From positions 62,001 to 126,000 of the forward strand of contig NZ_JAMHGA010000023.1 in assembly GCF_023660105.1 (NCBI RefSeq): a DNA stretch of 64,000 nucleotides, written 5' to 3'. Below the pieces are notes generated by a model that worked only from the letters and a program-made list of their open reading frames with translations, had not been told where the DNA came from and did no database searches. Of this stretch, positions 25,910 to 34,175 are shown piece after piece; the stretch's first letter is position 1; the number at the start of each line of letters is the position of its first letter. The stretch is from Desulfovibrio aminophilus. Lineage in GTDB: Bacteria > Desulfobacterota > Desulfovibrionia > Desulfovibrionales > Desulfovibrionaceae. Both the position numbers and the translations under genes were made by a program.

Positions 25910-25927
25910 ATGTGAATTTTGGGACAA
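25910..25927. promoter_or_regulatory. possible Rex operator upstream of rex
   Basis: ATGTGAA-TTTT-GGGACAA matches the Rex consensus TTGTGAA-N4-TTCACAA at 10 of 14 positions; the left half is strong and the right half weak. It lies 20 bp before the rex start, where binding would give autorepression. Confidence 0.35.
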
Positions 25928-25939
25928 GGCCTGGGGCGA

Positions 25940-25967
25940 AAGGGGGGAGGCGTGCGCCTCCCCCCCT
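25940..25967 (-). terminator. terminator of the F0 operon
   Basis: A 13-bp perfect inverted repeat (25940-25952 with 25955-25967) begins 13 bp after the atpE stop and is followed by TTTCG on the minus strand. It separates atpE from rex. Confidence 0.7.
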
Positions 25968-25980
25968 TGAGATGCGGATA

Positions 25981-27052
<1,072 letters not shown>

Positions 27053-27057
27053 ACTCC

Positions 27058-27471
27058 CTACGCCTCCTTCGCTTTCTGCCCCATGCCCGTGACGCCCCAG
27101 ATGACGGCGCCCGCGATCACGGTGGATAATCCCGTCAAAAGCCCGCCCACGGGCGCCTCAAGCCAGCCCACCAGGACCGCCAGGCACACGCCCGTCAGGA
27201 TGAACCGTCCGTAGAACCGCAGCACAAGGGCCGTTGCCCCGCCCTTGCGCACAAACATCAATCCCTTCGCCGCCTTGGCCAGATGCCAGAAATTGAAGAG
27301 CATCAGACCCGCTCCGGCGGCGCAGGAAAACCCCCAAGCTGAAAATCCCGTGACCAGCAGGGCCGCGGCCGAAACCGCCAGGGCCGTGAGGATCACGATG
27401 CGCACGAGCCGCCGCGTGCCAGGGTTGTCGAACCCCCTGGCGGCCAGGGCGCGGTCAAGACGCCGGATCAT
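27058..27471 (-). CDS. atpI: ATP synthase subunit I-type membrane protein
   Basis: A 137-residue four-helix membrane protein ([63 protein letters not shown], a final helix). It matches the AtpI family, which helps assemble the c-ring or take up Mg2+. It overlaps atpZ by ATGA and precedes atpB. Confidence 0.8.
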   Translation of the reverse strand: MIRRLDRALAARGFDNPGTRRLVRIVILTALAVSAAALLVTGFSAWGFSCAAGAGLMLFNFWHLAKAAKGLMFVRKGGATALVLRFYGRFILTGVCLAVLVGWLEAPVGGLLTGLSTVIAGAVIWGVTGMGQKAKEA

Positions 27472-27728
27472 GTCGGCCGCCCCCCGTTTCCTTCGCGCTC
27501 CCGCCGCTCATCCGCCTGCATCCTCTGGGCGTCCCGGTACACGTTCATGAACCCGGCGACGATGCCCACGATCAGAAAGACGAGCAGGAGCCACGGGTGG
27601 GTGCCCAGCCACTTGTCGAGGAGCCAACCGATGGCGAACCCGACGAAGGTGCCCGAAACCAGGTGCAGCCCCATCGTGCCCGCCGTGGACAGGAGCCCCC
27701 CGGCGTCTTTCAGAAAATCAAGCTTCAA
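27468..27728 (-). CDS. atpZ: AtpZ/AtpI-family F0 accessory protein
   Basis: An 86-residue protein with two membrane helices (GLHLVSGTFVGFAIGWLLD, PWLLLVFLIVGIVAGFMNVYRDAQ), the AtpZ signature. The start is a rare TTG (27728) with AGGA 5 bases upstream; the next Met is inside the first helix. It is the first gene of the F0 operon; the F1 genes are not in the window. Confidence 0.82.
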   Translation of the reverse strand: MKLDFLKDAGGLLSTAGTMGLHLVSGTFVGFAIGWLLDKWLGTHPWLLLVFLIVGIVAGFMNVYRDAQRMQADERREREGNGGRPT

Positions 27729-27792
27729 AAGATCCTACCGTTCCTCGCGCCTTGGCCACCGCGCTGCGCGGAGCCTAGCGCAAAACAACGGT

Positions 27793-27810
27793 TCGTGCAA
27801 TCGTTCACAA
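27793..27810. promoter_or_regulatory. Rex operator upstream of the F0 operon
   Basis: TCGTGCA-ATCG-TTCACAA matches TTGTGAA-N4-TTCACAA at 12 of 14 positions, with a perfect right half. It lies about 65 bp upstream of atpZ in the only gap that can hold the operon promoter. Repression at low NADH/NAD+ is expected. Confidence 0.55.
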
Positions 27811-27919
27811 GTGCGGGCTTCGTACCACAGCCCCGCTTTTGCCGTCAAGGCGGTCGGCGAAAAAACCCCGTTTTCACGACGCGCCGACGCGGCCCCCATC
27901 CCGGGCCCGAACGCACTCA

Positions 27920-27947
27920 GGCCGGCCGGGATTTCGCCCGGCCGGCC
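27920..27947 (-). terminator. hairpin downstream of the TauE/SafE operon
   Basis: An 11-bp perfect stem (27920-27930 with 27937-27947) and a 6-base loop lies 60 bp beyond the last gene of the minus-strand operon. There is no T tract. It isolates that operon from atpZ. Confidence 0.5.
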
Positions 27948-28007
27948 CTCATGATGGAACACCGCATCCCGGGGCTCCCTCTTCCCCGGAATCCGGCTAC
28001 GGAGAAA

Positions 28008-28811
28008 TCAGCAGTGCGTCCCGCCCAGGCTCACGAAGCACTCCGGGCTCGCGCCCTCCAGGGGCCCCGCCGTGGCCACGGACGCGCTCTCGCGCACCTC
28101 GGTGACCGTGGCCGGGCCAAGGGCCCGCATGTCCGACCCCAGAAGCTCCACCTCGGCGCCGGGAGCCAGTCCGTGCCTGCGGCCCAGCCCGAATTCAAGC
28201 TCGAGCCCCTCGGGCAGGCGCTTGAACTTGAAGACCTCGGCGATGCCCTCCCCCGCCAGCTGCCGCTCCAGGCTCATGGAGAGCAGAAAGACCAGACCGA
28301 AGCAGGCCAGTCCCAGCCCGGCCAGCCCGGCGGCCAGGGGATAGGCCGTCACGCCGGCCAGGCGTTCGGTGAAGTACGGCGACGTCGCGCGCATGGCGGC
28401 CGCGCTCGGATAGACCCGAACGGTGTAGCTCAGGGTGTTGACCTTGCCCGTGTCGTCGGGAGGAAAACTCAGAACCAGCGAGTGGTTTCCGGCGGCGAGG
28501 CCCGGCTCGGTCTCCACGGCCCCGGCGAAGAGTCGCCCGCCCATCATGTAGCCGGGCATGACCTGATCCACGCGCAACCGCACTCCAGGAGGGGCCGACT
28601 GCACGTAGACCTTGTCGGGCGAGTCCACGTACATGGGCACGTTGGCCGAGATGGGCATCTCCTGCCCCGCGAGGCAGCGGAACACGTCGCGCTCCACGCG
28701 CAGACCCGAGGTCAGCCCGTCCAGGGACACGACCAGGGCGACGGCCATGAGCAGGCCTCCGGCCAGCCCCACCCGCTTGCGCAACGCAAGCGTCCGCGCG
28801 GCCCGGCTCAT
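28008..28811 (-). CDS. two-helix membrane protein of unknown function in the TauE operon
   Basis: A 267-residue protein. A first membrane helix at about 15-33, an extracytoplasmic domain to about 150 (beta-rich: AGNHSLVLSFPPDDTGK, LSYTVRVYP), a second helix at about 160-184 (AAGLAGLGLACFGLVFLLSM), then a cytosolic beta-rich tail (GLAPGAEVELLGSDMRALGPATVTEV). No known domain. ATG 28811 overlaps the small upstream gene (ATGA). It is the last gene of the operon and probably an accessory to the exporter. Confidence 0.6.
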   Translation of the reverse strand: MSRAARTLALRKRVGLAGGLLMAVALVVSLDGLTSGLRVERDVFRCLAGQEMPISANVPMYVDSPDKVYVQSAPPGVRLRVDQVMPGYMMGGRLFAGAVETEPGLAAGNHSLVLSFPPDDTGKVNTLSYTVRVYPSAAAMRATSPYFTERLAGVTAYPLAAGLAGLGLACFGLVFLLSMSLERQLAGEGIAEVFKFKRLPEGLELEFGLGRRHGLAPGAEVELLGSDMRALGPATVTEVRESASVATAGPLEGASPECFVSLGGTHC

Positions 28812-29041
28812 TGTTCCGCCTGAACCGGCTGCTTGCGGTCGCGCAGGACGCGTATGAGGATGATCGCCGCCACGATGGTCGGCAGGGCCAGGGGCAGGAA
28901 GGCCTTCATGAACACAGGCGTCAGCTCGGTGGGACTCTTGGCCGCCACGGACATGGCGTAGCAGATTTCCGCCAGGACGAGGATGTCGGCCAGAATGACG
29001 ATGACCTTTTGGCTCAACTTGAGGGAGTTGCGCTGTTCCAT
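28808..29041 (-). CDS. small two-helix membrane protein
   Basis: A 77-residue protein with two hydrophobic helices (VIVILADILVLAEICYAMSV, AFLPLALPTIVAAIILIRVL) and a basic C-terminal tail. Nothing catalytic is visible. It lies between the lipoprotein and the 267-residue membrane protein and overlaps the latter. Confidence 0.6.
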   Translation of the reverse strand: MEQRNSLKLSQKVIVILADILVLAEICYAMSVAAKSPTELTPVFMKAFLPLALPTIVAAIILIRVLRDRKQPVQAEQ

Positions 29042-29155
29042 CGTTCTTCTCCGTTCTTTTCCGGGTCTCCATCGGCCCGTTTGGGACCGGCCCGCTTGAG
29101 GGCTCGGGCCGGTCCCGTGGGGGCGATGGGCCTGGTGATCAGGCCCGGTAGGGGC

Positions 29156-29755
29156 TTACTTCTTGAAGATGTCAGTCTTGCTCACGTTCATGAACCGCAG
29201 GGCCTTGCCCTCTTCCTTATAGTAGATGCGCACGATGTCGCCCGAATCCCAGGTGGACGCCGGCAGGGCCATGTACTCGTCCGGCATGGCCAGCGTCACC
29301 AGGGTCTTCCAGCGGCTGGAGTAGACCGTGAGGGTCTTCTTGTCCTTGTCGATGATCGGGAACTTCTTGTCCACGACCCGGGCGTCGTCCTTGGACACGC
29401 CCTTCTGCTTGTCCACGACCTGGAACTGCACGGTCTTCAGGGTGCCGGAAGCCTCATCGAAGTAGATGATCTTGTCGGTTTCCGGATCCATGAGCATCCG
29501 CATGCCGGCCTTGGGCTCGGGCCCCATCTCCATGGGGTCCGCGGGCAGGGCGTAGACCACGGGCGGCAGCTTGTCGAAGACCTGATTCTCGGTGCCGTAG
29601 TGGTGCGCGCTCTCAAGCACCAGGGCCACGGTTTTCTTCTCCTTGTCGTACTTGATGACCTTGCCCTGGACCACCTTGCCGTATTCCGTATTGCAGCCTG
29701 CCACGGCGAAGGCCATCAGGGCCAGGATGGCGAGCCACGTTCTCTTCATGTTCAT
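29156..29755 (-). CDS. lipoprotein of unknown function
   Basis: A 199-residue lipoprotein with signal WLAILALMAFAVAGC (Cys near 21). The mature part is rich in Lys and Asp and looks all-beta (VVQGKVIKYDKEKKTVALVLES, KKTLTVYSSRWKTLVTLAMP, GDIVRIYYKEEGKALRFMNVS), like OB or SH3-type repeats. ATG 29755 lies 8 bases after AAGGAG. It follows the TauE/SafE permease gene by 35 bp. Confidence 0.65.
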   Translation of the reverse strand: MNMKRTWLAILALMAFAVAGCNTEYGKVVQGKVIKYDKEKKTVALVLESAHHYGTENQVFDKLPPVVYALPADPMEMGPEPKAGMRMLMDPETDKIIYFDEASGTLKTVQFQVVDKQKGVSKDDARVVDKKFPIIDKDKKTLTVYSSRWKTLVTLAMPDEYMALPASTWDSGDIVRIYYKEEGKALRFMNVSKTDIFKK

Positions 29756-29790
29756 GTCATGTTCTCCTTGCTTCGTTGGCGCTGCGCGAC

Positions 29791-30846
29791 TTAGGCCTTG
29801 GCCTTCTTTTCCGCGATTTCCTTGGCCGCTCCCTTGACCATGCCGCTGGCGATGTAGAGCGCCATGACCGTGACCACGCCGAGCACCACCACGGTGGCCG
29901 CGCCGTTGCAGAGGGCCTTCAGGTTGGGCACCCAGCCGCCGATGAGCTTCAGAATGATGGAGGTGAGGCAGCCGATGACGGCCCAGCCGAAGGCGATGCG
30001 GATGCCGTAGCCCTTGATGTACTTGGTCGCCACGACGCCGATCTGGGCGCCGATGGCCGCGCCGCAGAGCATGATGACGGCGGCCACGAGCTCGGTGCGG
30101 CCCTTGTAGGTGAAGGTCGCCGCGCCGTACAGGCCGGAGATCATGACTTCGAAGAGGTCGGTGCCGACGGCCACGTGGGTCGGGCAGCCCATGAGGTAGA
30201 TGAGCGAAGGCATGCGGATGAGGCCGCCGCCGATGCCCAGGATGCCCGCCAGGAAGCCGGTGGCGAAGCTGATGAAGATCGGCAGCCACATGGAGCAGTA
30301 GATGCCGGAGACGGTCAGGTGGACCATGGGCGGAATCTTGATCTTATGCAGGGTCTTGTGCCATTCGAGGCCCACGGCGTGCTTGTCGATCTCCTTGCCC
30401 GCGGCCAGGGCGGCGCGGTCCTTGGCCTTGCGCTTGGCCACGTCGCTGAAGACCATCCAGGTGATGAACAGCAGCAGGACCACGTAGAGCAGCCGCACCA
30501 CCAGTTCGATGTTGCCGATGCGTTCAAGGGCCATGAGAATCTGGGCGCCCATTTCCATGCCCACGACCGTGCCGATGAGCATGATGACGCCGAGCTTGTA
30601 GTCCACGTTGCCGAACTTGCCGTGCCGGATGGTCGAGATGAGGGACTTGCCGGCCATGTGGGCGATGTCGGTGCCCACGGCGAAGGCCATGGGGAAGCCC
30701 AGAATGTTCAGGCCGGGCGTGATCATCCACGCGCCGCCCATGCCGAAGAAGCCGCCGATGATGCCCATGCCGAGACCCAGGATGACGAGGCCCGGCCAGA
30801 AGATTTTCACGCCCGCGATGGGCATGAGCATATACATCCAATCCAT
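29791..30846 (-). CDS. TauE/SafE-family anion exporter
   Basis: A 351-residue permease. It has the two TauE repeats, GGFFGMGGAWMITPGL and FLAGILGIGGGLIRMPSLI, each followed by AVGTDIAHM or AVGTDLFEV, and about eight to nine membrane helices with a long cytosolic loop near residues 125-165. The family exports sulfite, sulfoacetate or similar sulfur anions; in a sulfate reducer sulfite or an organosulfonate is plausible. It is the second gene of the sigma-54-controlled operon. Confidence 0.85.
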   Translation of the reverse strand: MDWMYMLMPIAGVKIFWPGLVILGLGMGIIGGFFGMGGAWMITPGLNILGFPMAFAVGTDIAHMAGKSLISTIRHGKFGNVDYKLGVIMLIGTVVGMEMGAQILMALERIGNIELVVRLLYVVLLLFITWMVFSDVAKRKAKDRAALAAGKEIDKHAVGLEWHKTLHKIKIPPMVHLTVSGIYCSMWLPIFISFATGFLAGILGIGGGLIRMPSLIYLMGCPTHVAVGTDLFEVMISGLYGAATFTYKGRTELVAAVIMLCGAAIGAQIGVVATKYIKGYGIRIAFGWAVIGCLTSIILKLIGGWVPNLKALCNGAATVVVLGVVTVMALYIASGMVKGAAKEIAEKKAKA

Positions 30847-30900
30847 GACGATCCTCCGCGTTGAGTATCCGTTCCCGCTGTTCGTCGGCGCAGGGCGCGA

Positions 30901-31194
30901 TCAGTGTTCCGCCACGTCGCGCTTGCTCAGGTCGATGCCGATGTGATTCATGACCATGTCCGTGAGCAGGCCCAGGGTCATGCCCAGGACCGGAATCAGG
31001 ATGACGGTCAGAATCGTGAACTGCAGGTGGCTTTCATTGTAGAGGTTGGACCACCAAGCCAGGATGCCGGTCAGGTCCCGGGTGTCCGAGACGATGACGA
31101 TCTGCGCGGCCTTGCCGCCGGCGGCCATGGCCGTGCCGCACAGGGCCAGCAGCGCGGCCGGTACGGCCAAAAGACTCTTCCAGAATTTCCTCAT
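30901..31194 (-). CDS. small exported membrane protein, first gene of the TauE operon
   Basis: A 97-residue protein with a signal-like N-terminus (ALLALCGTAMAA), a short extracellular segment (DLTGILAWWSNLYNES) and one membrane helix (FTILTVILIPVLGMTLGLL). AAGGAGGGA precedes ATG 31194. I recall similar small proteins beside TauE permeases in Desulfovibrio (DVU0150-like), but I cannot check this. It may be a subunit of the exporter. Confidence 0.65.
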   Translation of the reverse strand: MRKFWKSLLAVPAALLALCGTAMAAGGKAAQIVIVSDTRDLTGILAWWSNLYNESHLQFTILTVILIPVLGMTLGLLTDMVMNHIGIDLSKRDVAEH

Positions 31195-31502
31195 ACCGTT
31201 TCCCTCCTTGAGATACCGCCAAACAGTTTCATGTGCCTCAATCACTTCCCACAGCCGTTTCCGGCGCAGGCCGGCGGGCCCCCTTCCGAGCGGCCGTCGC
31301 GATCTGCGCGTTTCTTTCTTAGCAACCCTTGTGCCAAATGGAACAAGACCGATTGTAGGACTTAATCCGCTATATTTTAAAGATAAAAATCGCGCATCGC
31401 CCCCTCGACGCCGCTTGCGCGAAGCGCGCGGGCATGCTAGTTGCGCAGAACGAACCCAGGTCAACCCGCCGGCCCGGCCCGGCGCATCGCGCAGGAGGCC
31501 TC
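31195..31502. other. divergent control region of the TauE operon and its sigma-54 activator
   Basis: 308 bp without a gene. It holds a perfect sigma-54 promoter on the minus strand (31321-31336), an AT-rich patch (31345-31392), and two copies of a CGCGCATCGC-like motif (31391-31400 and 31482-31490) upstream of that promoter, which could be activator sites. AGGAGG lies just before the activator start. Confidence 0.6.
31321..31336 (-). promoter_or_regulatory. sigma-54 promoter of the TauE/SafE operon
   Basis: On the minus strand the sequence TGGCACAAGGGTTGCT fits TGGCAC-R-N4-TTGC-W at every fixed position, with the invariant GG and GC at -24/-12. It lies about 127 bp before the first gene of the operon. 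Transcription needs an enhancer-binding ATPase; one is encoded divergently next to it. Confidence 0.85.
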
Positions 31503-33965
31503 ATGACGTTCGATCCCCTGCCCCAAGGCAACAGCCTGTCCTTTTTCCGGCTGGGCCCCCTGCGCACCTGGCACCTCCAGCGCAAGATCATGTTGGCCAT
31601 CATCCCCACGGTGGTCCTCCTGCTCGTCATCTCGGGCTATCTCGTGAATCTCGTGGCCGTGCGATACATCAACGCCGCCCTGGAGCGGACCGTGAAGATC
31701 CAGGTTCTGCACATGGCCCACCTCATGGAGTTGACTCTGAACCGGACCAAGGAGGACCTCCTGGCCCTGTCGCGCGAGCCCCTGGACGGCGCGTCCCTGC
31801 ACCGCTTCCTGCAGTCCAAGCGCGACTTCGGGGGTGTCCGCTACCGTGAGCTGGTCTTCTCGCCCGAGGGCGGCGGCGAGGACTTCGGCTACGCGGACAA
31901 CGACGCCGAGATCGTGGCCCTGAACGCCCCGGCCCTGGAGAACGCCCGGCCCGTGCTGGCCGGGGTGGTGGAGAAGGCCCGCGAGATGGAGCCCGGGGCC
32001 GTGACCCTCTCGGACTTCATGAGCATCACCTACCCCCGCATCTCCGGCCGGGAGGTCTTCGCCCCGAACACCGTGGTCCTGCGCATGGCCGCGCCGGTCT
32101 ATGGCCCCGACGGCAAGCGCCGGGGCGTGCTCGTCCTCTCCCTGGACGCCCGAAAGCTGCGCGACGTGCTCTCGCTCATCACCTCGCCCGCCTCGCCCCT
32201 GTTCGCCTTTCCGCGCACCTCGGAGCGGCGCCTGGCCTATTTCTTCGACGAACGGGGCTGGATCCTCTTTCAGTCCGAGAACATGGAGAGCGCGGACAAG
32301 GCCCTGACCACGGACAACGCCCGGGTGGGCTTCGAGGGCGACCACGGGAAATTCGGGCTGGACCAGGCCTTCCGCCCCTTCCCCGAGCACTCCGTCTACT
32401 GGGAGGCGGCCGCCGCCGTGCAGAAGGGCGAGCGCGGCCTGTTCAACGTGGACGCGCGCTACGAGCCGACCCTGGACCTCACGGACCAGACCTTCATGGG
32501 TTTCGCCCCGGTTCGCTTCACCGAGCGGCCCGGCGGCCCGGCGCGCATCCTGGGCGGCGTGGTCTTCGCCGACCGCAGCCGCCTGATCATCAACGCCGAA
32601 ATCCGCCAGTTCAACACCGTGTCCGCAATCGTGATCGTCTCCATGCTCCTGGTGGCCGCCGTGATCTACGTCTTCGCCCGGGGCATCATGCTGCCCGTGC
32701 GCAGGCTGGCGGCCGCCGTGGACGAGGCCCTGGAGAAGTCCGAACTGCACGAGATCCAGATGCCGGACACCGACCGCGAGACCACGGCCCTGCGCCTGGC
32801 CGTGAACCGCCTCATCATGTCGGTGCGGACCCAGCACAACGAACTGCGGCTCAAGGACGAGTTCCTGAAAAGCGTGCGCCAGCGGGAAAAGGTGGCCCTG
32901 GACTACGACGTGCGGGGCGACGACGACCATGAGCGGTTCGTGGACATCCTCGGCCTGTCCCCGGCCATGAAGGCGCTCAAGACCCAGATCGTCAAGGCCG
33001 CCGCCGTGGACGCGGACGTGCTCATCATCGGCGAGACCGGGACCGGCAAGGAGCTCACGGCCAACGCCATCCACCACCAGAGCATGCGCCGCACCGGGCC
33101 GTTCGTCTCCATCAACTGCGGGTCCCTGGACGAGAACCTGCTCATGGATTCGCTCTTCGGCCACGTGAAGGGGGCCTTCACCGAGGCCAAAACCGACCGC
33201 AAGGGCGCGTTCCTGGCCGCCGACGGCGGCACGCTCTTCCTGGACGAGATCGGCACGGCCTCGCCCAAGGTCCAGCTGGCCCTGCTGCGGGCCCTGTCCT
33301 CGCGGGTCATCCAGCCCCTGGGCTGCGACCTGGAGATTCCCTTCAACACCCGGATCATCGCGGCCACCAACGCCGACCTGGAAGGGGCCGTGCGCGAGGG
33401 CTCGTTCCGCGAGGACCTGCTCTACCGGCTCAAGGTCATCACCATCAACACCCCGGCCCTGCGCAATCGGCCCATCGACATCCCGCTTTTGGCCAACTAC
33501 TTCCTGAACGAGGCCGCGGCGGCCATGAACAAGCCGGGGACCGGCCTGTCCCGGGGCGCGCTGGAGAAGCTCAAGGCCCACTCCTGGCCCGGCAACGTCC
33601 GCGAACTGAAGAACTGCATCACCCGGGCCGTGGCCATGACCGAGGATCAGGTGCTCCAGGCCGAGGAGCTGGCCTTCGAGGTGCAGCCCTCGGACCAGCC
33701 CCTGGCCCAGCTCCGCGACTTCCGCCCCGTTCCCGGCCCCGTGGCGGCGCCTCCGCCGCCTCCGACCGCCCCAGGGCTCAACCCCCGTCAGGCCAAGGCC
33801 CTGCCCCGCATCCGGGAACTGGGCGGCATCAGCCGCGCGGACTACGAGGAGCTGGCCGGGGGCGTGGCCTCGCGCACGGCCCAGGCCGACCTTCAGGATC
33901 TCGTGGCCAAGGGTCTCCTGCGCAAGGAGGGGAAAGGTCCCGCAACGCGCTATCGTCCCGCATGA
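31503..33965 (+). CDS. membrane-bound sigma-54 activator with extracytoplasmic sensor
   Basis: An 820-residue regulator: helix at about 27-50, an extracytoplasmic Cache-like sensor to about 370, helix at about 374-396, HAMP, then the AAA+ domain with Walker A GETGTGKE (510-517) and Walker B GGTLFLDEIG. The sigma-54 contact loop is GAFTEA (557-562) where GAFTGA is canonical. The end is not a Fis helix-turn-helix; residues about 758-820 (LNPRQAKALPRIRE...ISRADYEELAG...ASRTAQADLQDLVAKGLL) look like a winged helix. It probably senses a periplasmic anion and controls the divergent TauE operon. ATG 31503 follows AGGAGG. Confidence 0.85.
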   Translation: MTFDPLPQGNSLSFFRLGPLRTWHLQRKIMLAIIPTVVLLLVISGYLVNLVAVRYINAALERTVKIQVLHMAHLMELTLNRTKEDLLALSREPLDGASLHRFLQSKRDFGGVRYRELVFSPEGGGEDFGYADNDAEIVALNAPALENARPVLAGVVEKAREMEPGAVTLSDFMSITYPRISGREVFAPNTVVLRMAAPVYGPDGKRRGVLVLSLDARKLRDVLSLITSPASPLFAFPRTSERRLAYFFDERGWILFQSENMESADKALTTDNARVGFEGDHGKFGLDQAFRPFPEHSVYWEAAAAVQKGERGLFNVDARYEPTLDLTDQTFMGFAPVRFTERPGGPARILGGVVFADRSRLIINAEIRQFNTVSAIVIVSMLLVAAVIYVFARGIMLPVRRLAAAVDEALEKSELHEIQMPDTDRETTALRLAVNRLIMSVRTQHNELRLKDEFLKSVRQREKVALDYDVRGDDDHERFVDILGLSPAMKALKTQIVKAAAVDADVLIIGETGTGKELTANAIHHQSMRRTGPFVSINCGSLDENLLMDSLFGHVKGAFTEAKTDRKGAFLAADGGTLFLDEIGTASPKVQLALLRALSSRVIQPLGCDLEIPFNTRIIAATNADLEGAVREGSFREDLLYRLKVITINTPALRNRPIDIPLLANYFLNEAAAAMNKPGTGLSRGALEKLKAHSWPGNVRELKNCITRAVAMTEDQVLQAEELAFEVQPSDQPLAQLRDFRPVPGPVAAPPPPPTAPGLNPRQAKALPRIRELGGISRADYEELAGGVASRTAQADLQDLVAKGLLRKEGKGPATRYRPA

Positions 33966-34096
33966 TGCGCGTTGTCTGCGGGATCGTTCATGCACGATGC
34001 GCGATTTTCAGCCCTCGGCGCGGGATGTCGCGGGGCAGGACGCCGGGTCAGGCTGCTTTCCCGTCCGCCACGCGGCGGGCCCCGGCCCCGGGACTA

Positions 34097-34125
34097 GTGA
34101 CAAGCCGCGCCAAACCCCGTATGCT
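34097..34125 (+). promoter_or_regulatory. sigma-70-like promoter of the Lon-family gene
   Basis: GTGACA (34097-34102), a 17-base spacer and TATGCT (34120-34125) lie about 50 bp before ATG 34176. Each hexamer has 4-5 of 6 consensus bases. Confidence 0.45.
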
Positions 34126-34175
34126 TCGAATCCCGGGACCGATCCCGGAGACCAGCACAGGGTTTGCTCGCCCAT

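Noticed and set aside
31461..33995. 844-codon minus-strand frame opposite the sigma-54 activator
   Set aside because: No domain and biased composition; the plus-strand frame has Walker A, Walker B and sensor domains.
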